NCBI GenBank assembly: GCA_024398955.1
Contig: JAKSIG010000008.1
Span: forward strand, 27,445 to 91,444
Length of the DNA stretch: 64,000 bases
Reading direction: 5' to 3'
DNA from: Fibrobacter sp.
GTDB taxonomy: Bacteria > Fibrobacterota > Fibrobacteria > Fibrobacterales > Fibrobacteraceae
Part shown: one piece after another, positions 18,099-27,512 of the stretch
How the letters are laid out: every line of letters begins with the position of its first letter
How positions within the stretch are numbered: position 1 is the first letter of the stretch
The notes under the pieces: model-generated
The model's database searches: none
The model's input: the letters and a program-made list of their open reading frames with translations, nothing else
What the model was told of the DNA's origin: nothing
Position numbers and translations under genes: made by a program

Positions 18099-18314
18099 AT
18101 GAAGCTTTTCCGCAAACCATCGGCACTTTCCTTCTACCTGCTAAAATCAGGTTTCCAGGCCTTCAAGGCCAGAGTCAAGGAAGAACTGGACGCCACCGGC
18201 AGTGTAAACCTGGACGATGTCATCGATGACGAAGGGCTAAGGACCTTCTACCGCAATGGGGACTCCCCCGCCTTCGTGGTGGCAGCCCTCTGCCCCGCCG
18301 GTTACGACGACTAG
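18099..18314 (+). CDS. small hypothetical protein
   Basis: 71 residues. The ATG at 18099 is chosen because GGAGG sits at 18089-18093, a good distance, while the GTG at 18087 is inside that site. The product is MKLFRKPSALSFYLLKSG followed by a basic and then acidic segment (VNLDDVIDDEGLRTFYRN). The family is not recognised. A strong terminator follows, so it is its own transcription unit, and the ribosome binding site makes it credible. Confidence 0.65.
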   Translation: MKLFRKPSALSFYLLKSGFQAFKARVKEELDATGSVNLDDVIDDEGLRTFYRNGDSPAFVVAALCPAGYDD

Positions 18315-18351
18315 AAGTCAGAAGATCTTATTTCTCTCCTCCTAGAAACAA

Positions 18352-18382
18352 AGAGCCCCGCAGTTTATGCTGCGGGGTCTCT
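18352..18382. terminator. bidirectional intrinsic terminator
   Basis: AGAGCCCCGCAG and CTGCGGGGTCTCT pair around a short loop with T-rich flank on the plus side and A-rich flank on the other. It serves the small gene (plus) and the convergent LpoA/LivJ-like gene (minus). Confidence 0.88.
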
Positions 18383-18415
18383 TTATTTTTGCACTGGCCC
18401 TAGAGCCTAGGCAAG

Positions 18416-20212
18416 TTACTTGGCAGGGCAGCCGTCCAGGGTTTCGAACTTGCCCTTAACGACAGTCACGATCTTGGTATTGGTATTGGCGCCACGCTTG
18501 AACTTGATTTCGCCATACACACCCTTGAAGTTTGCAGTGTTGTTGATGGCATTGGTCAGGCTGCCGGGTTTCTTGGCCAGGGTAGAAAAGACGATGTTTG
18601 CGGCATCGTAGCTGAGACCGCTGACCTTGTCTTCGCCAGGTTCGTCGCCCCAACGTTCCTTGAAGTCGCCCACAAACTTCTTGAGGTCGGCATTGTCGCC
18701 ACCCATGTCGAGGGCAGGAACGCTAAAGTAGGAGCTGTCCACCAGACGCTTACCCTGAACCAGCAGTTCGCGGCCGTACCAGCCGGACGCGCCCAGGAAA
18801 GTACCGGAAATCTTGTTGAAGGCGGCCTGGCTAACCATGGAACCTGCATCTGCCGGATTGGTTGCCGGAATGAACACGCCAGGAATTTCGAAGGTGGAGT
18901 CTGCCATGTAGGACTTGCGTTCCTTGGCATTGATGGCATCCAGGTCGGAAGCGCCGCGGGCAATGTTCTTGCGGCGGTTCAGCTGCTTGTAACGCACATC
19001 GCGAAGCAGGTCGAATTCGGTCTTGTAGTCGGGGCGGCCCTCTTCGTAATTACGGAAGGCGACAACGTTACCGCCGCGACGTTCGACAGCCTGAGTAAAG
19101 CTCTGGCTCATGGATGCGCCATAATCGCCCAGCGGGCTAAGAACGGCGTATTCCTTGATGTTCAGGCAGTTGGTAGCAAAGTCAGCAATGCTCCTTGCCA
19201 AGTTGTCCATGGTGATGTTCACCTGGAAGATGTTCGGTCCCATCTTGGCAATGCCGTCGTCGGTAGCCGTAGGAGTGAGCATGGGAATATTCTGGAAGTT
19301 GCTGCCAAGCCAGGCACCGACGGTAGCCGCAGGAGCACTCATGATGGGGCCGATCACGGCAACGACGCTATCCTGATTGATGGCCTGCTGAGTACGCAGA
19401 AGGGCCTGGGCGGCATCGGCGCGGGTATCGGCCGTACGGATATTCACCTTGCCCTGGAGGCCAGCCTGTTCATGGGCAAGAATAACGCCCTGGATGGCAG
19501 CGGCGCCGAATTCGGCAAAGTCACCAGACAAGGGAGCCAACACCAGAACCGTGGGCATGCCGGCACCAAAGTTTTCAAGGGATTCGATACCCTTCTGGGC
19601 TGTGCTCGAAAGCTTTTCGGAAATGTCGGCGGTAGAAACCACCTTCTTGTACCAGTAGCGTGCGGCACGGAAACGCTTGGCGTTCTGGCATTCGCGGCCG
19701 ATCTGCAGCTGCATCCAGCCAATGACGTCCTTGTCGACAGGGTACTTTTCCAGGAGGGCCTGAAGCTGGTCGGCGTTCAGGAGGGATGCCGCCAGAGTCT
19801 GGATTACGACATCCTTGGTGCGGCTGCGGGCAGCCGGATTCTTGGAATAAGCCAGGATGCGGAGCATGGATTCTACGCCTTCGTATACGTTACCCTTTTC
19901 TACCTGCAGGATGGCATTGGCCAGCTCTACGCGTTCGCGGTAGACGGTGTTCACATAGTATTCCAGGAAGCGGGAAGAAACCTTTTCGGCCTCGTCGCGG
20001 TTATGGGCACGCATGTAGCATTCAGTCAGCATTACTGCGGCCTTTTCGCCAGCAGATTTGCGGAAGCTGGACTTGTAGACCTTCTGGAGAGGGGCAATAG
20101 CCTCGGCGCACTGGCCGTTCTGAATCAGGGACTTGGCCTGAGCAATTTCGTCCTGGGCAAACAGGGAGGTTGCGAGGGATGCAACCAGAACAAGGGGAAG
20201 AAGACGTTTCAT
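18416..20212 (-). CDS. LpoA/LivJ-like periplasmic binding protein with N-terminal TPR region
   Basis: 598 residues, signal peptide MKRLLPLVLVASLATSLFA. Residues ~20-210 are TPR-like (AKSLIQNGQCAEAIAPLQKV, then helical pairs). From about 220 a type I periplasmic-binding fold (Peripla_BP_6) starts with TVLVLAPLSGDFAEFGAAA and continues with VVAVIGPIMSAPA and FSTLAKKPG. The combination recalls LpoA, the activator of a peptidoglycan synthase, but branched-chain amino-acid receptors share the second domain. It is two bases from the start of the nucleotidyltransferase-like gene upstream, so the pair is likely coupled. Confidence 0.8.
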   Translation of the reverse strand: MKRLLPLVLVASLATSLFAQDEIAQAKSLIQNGQCAEAIAPLQKVYKSSFRKSAGEKAAVMLTECYMRAHNRDEAEKVSSRFLEYYVNTVYRERVELANAILQVEKGNVYEGVESMLRILAYSKNPAARSRTKDVVIQTLAASLLNADQLQALLEKYPVDKDVIGWMQLQIGRECQNAKRFRAARYWYKKVVSTADISEKLSSTAQKGIESLENFGAGMPTVLVLAPLSGDFAEFGAAAIQGVILAHEQAGLQGKVNIRTADTRADAAQALLRTQQAINQDSVVAVIGPIMSAPAATVGAWLGSNFQNIPMLTPTATDDGIAKMGPNIFQVNITMDNLARSIADFATNCLNIKEYAVLSPLGDYGASMSQSFTQAVERRGGNVVAFRNYEEGRPDYKTEFDLLRDVRYKQLNRRKNIARGASDLDAINAKERKSYMADSTFEIPGVFIPATNPADAGSMVSQAAFNKISGTFLGASGWYGRELLVQGKRLVDSSYFSVPALDMGGDNADLKKFVGDFKERWGDEPGEDKVSGLSYDAANIVFSTLAKKPGSLTNAINNTANFKGVYGEIKFKRGANTNTKIVTVVKGKFETLDGCPAK

Positions 20213-20213
20213 A

Positions 20214-20528
20214 CTAGGATTCTTCGACGGACTGAACCACGTCGTGTTCTTTCTTGATTTGTTTCTGGAGGGACTCAGGAAGCTTAGCCCAGTCCATAAT
20301 ATCTACGCGGAAAGGCAGGTCGCTATCGACAAAAGCCTTTTCTGCAGTAGTCATGACCTCGAAGGAAAGGGGACTTTCGGCAATTACCACCAGTTCCAGT
20401 TCTGTACTGGGCGTAAGGTCTACGCCCGTTACACGAGCACCATGAGCCCAGACTTCCAGACCTTCAAAATGAAGGGCAAGGATTCGCTGGACCGTTTCCA
20501 AATGATCAGATTCAATGCATAAAGCCAT
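20214..20528 (-). CDS. small nucleotidyltransferase-fold protein, degenerate active site
   Basis: 104 residues. WAHGARVTGVDLTPSTELEL stands where MNT-type nucleotidyltransferases have the GSRARG...SDxDL signature, and FRVDIMDWAKLPESLQKQI matches the family's VDLVDxxxLP segment. The two metal-binding Asp residues appear replaced by TELEL, so catalysis may be lost. No HEPN toxin gene lies beside it. It directly precedes the LpoA/LivJ-like gene. Confidence 0.6.
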   Translation of the reverse strand: MALCIESDHLETVQRILALHFEGLEVWAHGARVTGVDLTPSTELELVVIAESPLSFEVMTTAEKAFVDSDLPFRVDIMDWAKLPESLQKQIKKEHDVVQSVEES

Positions 20529-20640
20529 ATGTGCCCCAAATATAGTTAATGGCCTTCGGCTCGCCTACCTACCAAAGGGAGACGTTAACACCGTCAGGCC
20601 ACTCCTTTAGGAGAAATTTACTGCACAAATGTATAAATTT

Positions 20641-21960
20641 TTACTTTTCAAACTGGGTTACCTTAAAATTGATAACCCATATTTCGGTGTCAGAGCCTGC
20701 GCGGACTGGCGGCCCCCAGGAATCAACGCCCGCACTGACCAGCCAGTGAATGCCGCTCAAGAAGCCTTCTCCATAGGCCAGAGGCCAGATCCAGTTGATT
20801 AGGATATTACCCGGAAAGAACTGCCCATCGTGCGTGTGGCCGGAAAGGGCGAAGTCAGGGCGGAATTCGCCAAAGTCTTCTTCGACACCCTTAGGCTGAT
20901 GATCCAGAACAATCCAGGGAACAAAATGCCTATTTGTGGTGAGATGGGCTGCCATGGAATTTTCGACCGTCAATTCCTTCAAGCTCTTGCGATCTTCTTC
21001 AAAGACGCGAGCCTTCTGAAAATCGCGACGGCCAGTAAAGCAGGCTATAGGAGCATTCGCCGGAACACAGGCGGTAGAATCATCCAGGAAAATCCAGCCA
21101 GCCTTGCGGAGGAATCCTTCGGGATCGGATCCGGACCTTTCCATATAGGCCTCGTGATTTCCATTGATGCCCACGGCGGCAACCTTTGCGGTGGCGGACA
21201 GGCGCTGCATCAGCTTGTCGTAACCTAGCGCTGTCAGGACAGAATCGTGAACGTCTGCCATGTCGCCGCCGAACAAGATAAAGTCCGGCCTGATAGAATC
21301 GCACTGGGCGATGAGGCGTTCCAGCTTTTCCTGCCTGAAGAGCGGGTCGATGTGAAGGTCGCTAAAAAATACAGCATTGAAATCCCGACGGGTATCGACC
21401 ATGGCTTTGGCTACGGAATCCACGACGGCCTGGGTTTCAGGAGAGTTGAGTGACTCCACGAAAGCCTTTTCATCAGGATTCATGGAATCCTTCACCTCGA
21501 ACTTTATGGGAGACAGGTCAGAGAATTTACCATAAATGGTTACGGGGACATCAATAGTGCGAGTCTTGTAATCATAATGATTCGGAATGCCATAAGCAAG
21601 GAGACCTGCGGTCAACAGCACCGTTGCGGCAAGAATGACACGCGCACCATTGCGGACGAAATTGGTCTTGTATTGAGGACGCCCCGGCTTTTTTCCAAGT
21701 GTCTTGCGGTAAATGGCACGACCCCCCAGGAAAAGGCTCCATAGAATATACATCCATAGGGCCTGACAAAGCCAGATGACCATAAAGCATTGGACCCAGG
21801 AAAAGAAGGCGGAATTATGCCTAGCCAAAAAGAAGCTGCAAAAAGTAAGGATAATGGGAAGACCAGCACAAAGAACACCTTTGGAGCCCTCGGCAACCTT
21901 ACGAATGTTCAGGTACAGAACGAGAACTGCCACGACGGGGATAATCATAAAAGCTATCAT
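20641..21960 (-). CDS. membrane-anchored calcineurin-like metallophosphoesterase
   Basis: 439 residues. Three to four hydrophobic segments occupy the first ~130 residues (MIAFMIIPVVAVLVLYLNI, GLPIILTFCSFFLA, then VILAATVLLTAGLLAYG). The metallophosphoesterase motifs follow in order: SDLHID, GGDMAD, GINGNHEAY, DHQP and GHTHDGQ. The layout resembles the YkuE/YaeI group of membrane phosphoesterases. Substrate is unknown. Single gene. Confidence 0.9.
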   Translation of the reverse strand: MIAFMIIPVVAVLVLYLNIRKVAEGSKGVLCAGLPIILTFCSFFLARHNSAFFSWVQCFMVIWLCQALWMYILWSLFLGGRAIYRKTLGKKPGRPQYKTNFVRNGARVILAATVLLTAGLLAYGIPNHYDYKTRTIDVPVTIYGKFSDLSPIKFEVKDSMNPDEKAFVESLNSPETQAVVDSVAKAMVDTRRDFNAVFFSDLHIDPLFRQEKLERLIAQCDSIRPDFILFGGDMADVHDSVLTALGYDKLMQRLSATAKVAAVGINGNHEAYMERSGSDPEGFLRKAGWIFLDDSTACVPANAPIACFTGRRDFQKARVFEEDRKSLKELTVENSMAAHLTTNRHFVPWIVLDHQPKGVEEDFGEFRPDFALSGHTHDGQFFPGNILINWIWPLAYGEGFLSGIHWLVSAGVDSWGPPVRAGSDTEIWVINFKVTQFEK

Positions 21961-21999
21961 ATTCCCAATTTACTAAAATTTTATCCGTTAAAATTCACT

Positions 22000-22095
22000 G
22001 GATTCTTCCACAAAGTGGATAAGAATTGTAAGAAGCAAAAGCTTCAACAATTCTATATCGCTTCGCTCGGAATGACAATGGGATTGCGTTTAGGA
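22000..22095. repeat. chain of short palindromes between phosphoesterase and nhaC-like genes
   Basis: Inverted repeats CCACAAAGTGG, AATTGTAAGAAGC/GCTTCAACAATT and TCGCTTCGCTCGG follow each other. The last belongs to the widespread CATTCCGAGCGAAGCG-type bacterial palindrome. It resembles the chains at 11.7, 52.5 and 55.6 kb. Confidence 0.6.
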
Positions 22096-22133
22096 TGACA
22101 CGCTGAAAAAAAAATGCGCAGTTTTATAGAAAA

Positions 22134-23357
22134 ATGTTATACGCACTTTTAGCCATATTGACTGCCTTGTTGATTTACGGATTGGTCCGCGGGTTTGGCC
22201 TGCGGGAACTTTTCCGCATGGGGCTTTCGGGCGTTGGCGTCGCGAAGAATGTTTTTCTGGTGATGCTGATGGTTGGCATCATGACGGCCCTGTGGCGAGC
22301 CTCGGGAACGGTAGCCTATATCGTGAGCGTTACTTCCGGGGCGCTGCAGCCTGTCATTTTCCTGCCGGCGGCATTCGTACTGAATTCCTTGCTTTCGGCC
22401 CTGACGGGAACGTCTGTGGGAACCGCGGCCACCATGGGTTCCATCTGCATGAGCGTGGGAACTGCAATGGGGATTTCGCCTGCGGTGTGCGGCGGGGCAG
22501 TCCTTTCGGGAGCGTTTTTCGGGGACCGATGTTCTCCGGTTTCTACCAGTGCCCTCCTGGTGGCCCAGGTGACGGGAACGAACATCTACGACAACATCCG
22601 CGGGATGCTGAAGACCAGCATTTTGCCCTTTGTACTTTCTCTAGGGATTTTTTCGGCTCTTGGCTACCTGATGGAAGGCGCCCCTGCGGAAACCGACGTG
22701 ATTCAAATTTTCGGCCAGTTCTACGAACTCCACTGGATATTGCTGGCCCCTGCCGCCACCATCCTGATTCTTGCATCCCTTCGGGTAGATATCAAGCTGA
22801 ACATGGCCATAAGCATTCTGATATCCGCGGTTCTTGTCTGGAAATTGCAGGGTGTCACCCCGCAGGCGATTTGCGAGACTATGGTTTTCGGCTATTCCGC
22901 TCCCGAAGAAATCTCAAGGATGCTCTCCGGTGGCGGGCTTCTCGGGATGGTCAAGATGTGCGGAACCATTCTTGTCTCCCTGACCTTCGTAGGACTCATC
23001 AAGGGAACCGGCCTGATGGAAAAGGTGAAGGCACTCATATCCCGCATGAGCTACCGCGTTTCACCTTTTGGCTGCGTGCTGCTTACCGCCATCCTTACAG
23101 TCATGACCAGCTGCAATCAGACCATGAGCATCGTACTCACCAATGAAATGTGCGAAAGCGTTGTTCCCGACAAAAATAAAAGAGCCCTCTTCATGGAGAA
23201 CTCTTCCGTAGTTGTTGCAGGCATTATCCCCTGGAGCATGGCGAGCCTTGTCCCCCTGGGAGCCATGGGCGCACCTACCCTAAGCGTAATCTTTGCGGCC
23301 TATCTATTTTTTATTCCCATTGTGCAATGGATTACAAAAAAAAGCGTCTTGGCGTAA
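22134..23357 (+). CDS. NhaC-family Na+/H+ antiporter
   Basis: 407 residues, about ten membrane segments. Recognised by NSLLSALTGTSVGTAATMGS, GGAVLSGAFFGDRCSPVSTS and TSCNQTMSIVLTNEM, the conserved pore segments of the NhaC group of ion transporters. It should exchange Na+ for H+ or carry organic acids. No clear Shine-Dalgarno sequence precedes the ATG. It converges with the phosphatase gene, with a gap of seven bases. Confidence 0.88.
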   Translation: MLYALLAILTALLIYGLVRGFGLRELFRMGLSGVGVAKNVFLVMLMVGIMTALWRASGTVAYIVSVTSGALQPVIFLPAAFVLNSLLSALTGTSVGTAATMGSICMSVGTAMGISPAVCGGAVLSGAFFGDRCSPVSTSALLVAQVTGTNIYDNIRGMLKTSILPFVLSLGIFSALGYLMEGAPAETDVIQIFGQFYELHWILLAPAATILILASLRVDIKLNMAISILISAVLVWKLQGVTPQAICETMVFGYSAPEEISRMLSGGGLLGMVKMCGTILVSLTFVGLIKGTGLMEKVKALISRMSYRVSPFGCVLLTAILTVMTSCNQTMSIVLTNEMCESVVPDKNKRALFMENSSVVVAGIIPWSMASLVPLGAMGAPTLSVIFAAYLFFIPIVQWITKKSVLA

Positions 23358-23364
23358 GTCAGGA

Positions 23365-23889
23365 TTACCGATCCCGAGCTGAACTCAGAATAAAATCCAA
23401 TAGTCCATCACAGCCTTCATTTACATCACGCCAGGTAGCTTCGAAATTTCCGGTGTACCAGGGGTCCGCCACATCGCCGGGGCGGTTTGTCCAGTCCATC
23501 ATGAGGGAAACCTTCTTTCGCTCCTGCGTGTCGCGGCAGGTTTCGCGAGCATAGTCTGCCGCACTAATGTTCCAGCGGAGATTCCGCAGGTTATTATGAT
23601 CCATCAGGATGATGTAATCATAATAGTCGTAATCCCGCTGGGTCATCTGGCGGGCCGCATGGCCACTGCAGTCTATGCCCTTGGAATTCAGCAGGCGTCG
23701 TGCCGGCGGATAAACCGGATTGCCAATTTCCTCTGTGGAGGTGGCCGCGGAAGCAATTTCAAAATCGTCTGATGTAAGGCCCGCCCTGCGAAGGTCTTCT
23801 TCACGATCCTTCACCAGCTTCTTCATGACGAATTCCGCCATAGGACTGCGGCAGATATTGCCGTGGCAAACAAAAATTACACTTGGCAT
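23365..23889 (-). CDS. low-molecular-weight protein tyrosine phosphatase
   Basis: 174 residues. The catalytic loop is VCHGNICRSPMAEF (CX5R, Cys 8) and the acid loop is DPWYTG near residue 140, where the Asp donates the proton. Length and layout match LMW-PTPs such as those that counteract tyrosine kinases of polysaccharide export. A second Arg-rich helix (ARRLLNSKGIDCSGHAARQ) is typical. It lies 12 bases below the hybrid kinase gene's stop and could share its transcript. Confidence 0.92.
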   Translation of the reverse strand: MPSVIFVCHGNICRSPMAEFVMKKLVKDREEDLRRAGLTSDDFEIASAATSTEEIGNPVYPPARRLLNSKGIDCSGHAARQMTQRDYDYYDYIILMDHNNLRNLRWNISAADYARETCRDTQERKKVSLMMDWTNRPGDVADPWYTGNFEATWRDVNEGCDGLLDFILSSARDR

Positions 23890-23901
23890 CCAGAATATTC
23901 C

Positions 23902-26900
23902 CTAAACAAGCTTTTTCATAATTTCCATAAGTTCCAGCACAGAAATAGGCTTTGATACATGGCCGTTCATGCCAGCATCAAAGGCCTTCTGGCGATCTTC
24001 CTCAAATGCGTTGGCAGTGAGGGCCACAATGGGAATCAGGGCCTTTGCAGAATCAGCCATCCCGCGGATAATACGTGTCGCGGCGTAACCATCCATATTG
24101 GGCATCTGTATATCCATCAGGACGATATCATAAGTACCTGCGACAGAATTACGGATTTTTTCTACAGCAAGGCATCCATCTGCGGCAACATCTACAACGC
24201 AGCCCAGCTCCTGCAAAATGGAAACTGCAATTTCCTGGTTCAGCAGGTTGTCCTCTACCAGCAGGACCTTTGTACCTCCAAAATTAGAGGATGTATTCTG
24301 AATCGGGTTTTCCACAGGTTCCTCTTCCAGGATATTAGCCATGACAACCTTGGAGGATTCCTTTCCAAACTTGAATGAAAGCAGTATGGTAATTTTTGTG
24401 CCCACGTTGGGTGTACTTTCAACAACGATATTGCCACCCATCATGTCTACGATATTTTTTGTAATGGCCATTCCCAGGCCGGTTCCCTGAATTCCGCTAA
24501 CGGTAGAAGTCTTTTCGCGACTGAAGGCCTCGAATAGATGACTACGGAACTCGGTACTCATGCCTATACCAGTATCCGCAACAGTAAACTGGTAGCTGGC
24601 ATAACCTTCGGGAGCATCTCCGCGTTCAACGACAGACACGGATACCTTTCCTCCGGGCAACGTAAACTTAATGGCATTTCCAACAACATTCAGCAGTACC
24701 TGCTTCAACTTAAGATCATCAGCCAGCACCACCTCATTGGCCAGGGCATCATAAAAACTGATGCCCACTCCTTTGGACTGAGCGCTATTCTGCACCATAT
24801 CCTGTATTTCACGAATCATCGATGGCAGGTGGACCCGTTCTTCTGCCAGCTTGACCTTGCCGCTTTCAATGCGACTCATATCAAGAACGTTGTTGATCAG
24901 GGAAAGCAGATGGGAGCTGGAAATGGAAATCTTGTTCAGGTAACCGCGAACCGCTTCAGAATCGTCAATATGATTCTTGGCCAGATTGGTAAAGCCGATA
25001 ATAGCATTCATAGGCGTACGAATGTCGTGGCTCATATTATTCAAAAAGATTGTCTTTGACTGGCTGGAATGTTCCGCCACGGCCAGGGCATTGGCCATCA
25101 ACTCCTGGCGTTCCCTTTCCTTGGCAACAATATCGTCCACAGTCTTGCAACCTACAATGACTACATCCTTGTTAAAGGTAGAGGAATGGACCTTGGTAAA
25201 GGTTGTCTGGGTGTAATGTTCCTTTCCATCCCATTCGGCACGATAGGTGCATACGTATTCCGGCTGCTTCTTCAGGTTTTCTAGAACAACATCCAGCGAC
25301 GATGCTCGCAGCACTTCATCGCGGTCATTCTCAATCACATGCCTATTGACAAAGTACTTCCAGGACGCATCATAACTTTCATGATAGATACGATCCTTCT
25401 CCTTAAGAACCTTTCCCTCCATCTTGATAGTAATGGAACAGCCCTTTTCAATATCCACCATCACGGCATAAGGATAGTCCAGGCTCAAGGCTTCTGCCAC
25501 TTCAACCTGATTCTGCGTTTCACGCTGGGCACTCTTTATGCCAGAAACATAGAGAATGAAGAAAGCAATAATGATTAGCACCACAAGAACAGACATCAGG
25601 ATAACAACCACAAAGTTATCCCGAATAAAATCGCTCAGGCTATAGCGGCTGCGATATTCAGTATAGCTATACAGTGCATTGTTAATTGCGGAATAGTCCA
25701 TCATGGCAAAGCCGCGATTCAATAGCCCCTGAAGGGCGATATTCCCCTTTCGAATCCCCATGGCATAAAGTGCATTGTCACCGATGGGTAAAATTTTCAG
25801 CTGAGAATATTCGGCCTCACGAATCAAGGAATTGGCCTTGAAAGTTGTCATTACGGCACTGGTAGCCCGGCCATCTATTACAGCCTTAGCACACTCCTCT
25901 ACATCGTCTAAGGGCACCCAGGTACTATTCGGGAACATTTCCTGCATAAACAGGGACTGCTTCGGACGTGTAGTCAAGGCAACTCTGCTACGGGTAGAGT
26001 CATTGTATTCGCCCTTAAAAATAATGGACATCGGAACTTCCACCAGTCCCGAAGTCAGCATTACGCCATTCTGTTCGGCATACCACCTGCTATGAGGCAT
26101 AGGAAAAAAGATATCCACATCACCATTGTGCAATTCCGAAATAGCCCTGGTGTAGTCGGTACTGGTCACATACTGAACCTGGAGTTTATCCTTCAAGTTC
26201 ATTTTTTCAAGCCACAGGTCCACAATATCCTTAAGAATACCTTTTACCTGGCCATTCTCGTCTTTGGCACAATAAGGCAGGTGGTCGGGCGCATAGCTGA
26301 TACGAAGCGTCTTGTGAGTACTCAGCCAGTCCACTTCGGCATCTGACAGTTTCGTATTTGAAGAAATATTCCTGTAGTATTTTCTCTTGAGATTTTCGAT
26401 ACTTGTCGCATCATTGGCCTTAATATCCGAAAGGGCATCGTTTAACTCCTGAAGCAATCGAGTCGCCCCCTTGCGAACACAGATATAGGATTTCGGAGCC
26501 GCATAAAGCACCAGAGGCTTCACATTCATGCTCATGTCAATGCTCTTGTCAGCACCGGTGAACCCTTCCACTTCGCCACGGCTTAATGCCTTCGGCAAAT
26601 CTTCCATGTCATCGTAGTAAACCAATTCCAGCTTGATATGGTGTTCAGAAGCCCATTTCTTTAGGCCGGTAGTCATATTGTTGTTACGAAGACAGCCTAC
26701 TCGCTTGCCATTAATTGTGGCAACATTGTCTTCTGACATGACAGTGTCATTCTGACTTATAAAAATGTAGTGGTGTGCAATGTCTATAAAGTAATCAGGA
26801 TATTCCATCAAGTTCTTTCGATCATCACGGTAGGCAAGGCCCGCCATCACATCGATCTCACCCTTCAGGAACATATCATATATGGTGGACCATTCACCAT

Positions 26901-27132
26901 AGATATACTTGTACTGCCACCCTGTGTAATCTGAAATTTTCTGCAGATATTCGTAAGCAAATCCCGACTTTATGGAACTATCGGAATCACCTTCCTGAAA
27001 ATTCTTGCTTGCAAAATAACCCAGGGTAACAACTTTGTCGGCCCCTTTTGCTGTAGACACTCCAAAAAACAGAAGGACAAAAAGAGCACTGAGTAAAAAT
27101 ACCCTAGAAAAAGTACCGGAAAAAAATTTCAC
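23902..27132 (-). CDS. BvgS-like hybrid sensor histidine kinase
   Basis: 1076 residues. After a signal segment come two periplasmic SBP_bac_3-type binding domains (~30-255 and ~270-500; the second starts at TLRISYAPDHLPYCAKDENG), one membrane helix (VVVILMSVLVVLIIIAFFIL), a PAS-like region (~545-685), the HisKA helix with phospho-accepting His 702 (NNMSHDIRTPMNA), an HATPase with GTGLGMAI, and a receiver domain with phospho-acceptor Asp 1007 (VLMDIQMPNMDG). It senses a small molecule, possibly an amino acid, outside. No Hpt protein or response regulator with an output domain is next to it, so the end of the phosphorelay is elsewhere. Confidence 0.95.
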   Translation of the reverse strand: MKFFSGTFSRVFLLSALFVLLFFGVSTAKGADKVVTLGYFASKNFQEGDSDSSIKSGFAYEYLQKISDYTGWQYKYIYGEWSTIYDMFLKGEIDVMAGLAYRDDRKNLMEYPDYFIDIAHHYIFISQNDTVMSEDNVATINGKRVGCLRNNNMTTGLKKWASEHHIKLELVYYDDMEDLPKALSRGEVEGFTGADKSIDMSMNVKPLVLYAAPKSYICVRKGATRLLQELNDALSDIKANDATSIENLKRKYYRNISSNTKLSDAEVDWLSTHKTLRISYAPDHLPYCAKDENGQVKGILKDIVDLWLEKMNLKDKLQVQYVTSTDYTRAISELHNGDVDIFFPMPHSRWYAEQNGVMLTSGLVEVPMSIIFKGEYNDSTRSRVALTTRPKQSLFMQEMFPNSTWVPLDDVEECAKAVIDGRATSAVMTTFKANSLIREAEYSQLKILPIGDNALYAMGIRKGNIALQGLLNRGFAMMDYSAINNALYSYTEYRSRYSLSDFIRDNFVVVILMSVLVVLIIIAFFILYVSGIKSAQRETQNQVEVAEALSLDYPYAVMVDIEKGCSITIKMEGKVLKEKDRIYHESYDASWKYFVNRHVIENDRDEVLRASSLDVVLENLKKQPEYVCTYRAEWDGKEHYTQTTFTKVHSSTFNKDVVIVGCKTVDDIVAKERERQELMANALAVAEHSSQSKTIFLNNMSHDIRTPMNAIIGFTNLAKNHIDDSEAVRGYLNKISISSSHLLSLINNVLDMSRIESGKVKLAEERVHLPSMIREIQDMVQNSAQSKGVGISFYDALANEVVLADDLKLKQVLLNVVGNAIKFTLPGGKVSVSVVERGDAPEGYASYQFTVADTGIGMSTEFRSHLFEAFSREKTSTVSGIQGTGLGMAITKNIVDMMGGNIVVESTPNVGTKITILLSFKFGKESSKVVMANILEEEPVENPIQNTSSNFGGTKVLLVEDNLLNQEIAVSILQELGCVVDVAADGCLAVEKIRNSVAGTYDIVLMDIQMPNMDGYAATRIIRGMADSAKALIPIVALTANAFEEDRQKAFDAGMNGHVSKPISVLELMEIMKKLV

Positions 27133-27225
27133 AATTAAAACCTTACAGTATCATTACCTACAGGAATATATAATAAGATTTTTCTTTCAGCGAATCCTCC
27201 CTGCAGTTTTTGTTACATTCTTCAA

Positions 27226-27480
27226 ATGAAGAAAATTATCATTACGCTGCTTATTTCTATCGCCCTCTGCACAGGATCAGCCATTGCAGCAGGCGACCGC
27301 CATATTTCTGCCAAACTTACCATATACCTGGCAGGAATCAACAAGCCCATCGCAGAATACACCAACGTGTACTACACCATCGAAAATGGCTGCATCCATA
27401 TTTTTGACAGACTTGGTCCCGGCGCCCACATGACCACTTACAGTCTCGGCGCATTCGGATTCAAAAGCGAAAGAGAGTAA
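27226..27480 (+). CDS. small secreted hypothetical protein
   Basis: 84 residues. A clear signal peptide (MKKIIITLLISIALCTGSAIA) precedes a ~60-residue mature part rich in beta-branched residues (AKLTIYLAGINKPIAEYT), suggesting a small beta domain. Family not recognised. It is divergent from the hybrid kinase gene with ~93 bases between starts, so the two may share a regulatory region, and a link to the sensor's periplasmic part is possible but unproven. Confidence 0.62.
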   Translation: MKKIIITLLISIALCTGSAIAAGDRHISAKLTIYLAGINKPIAEYTNVYYTIENGCIHIFDRLGPGAHMTTYSLGAFGFKSERE

Positions 27481-27512
27481 AAACGTCGTTCCCGTTTCTG
27501 CGACATCTGCCG

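Noticed and set aside
20214..20528. MNT antitoxin of a HEPN-MNT pair
   Set aside because: No HEPN gene adjacent and the active-site acidic pair looks lost.
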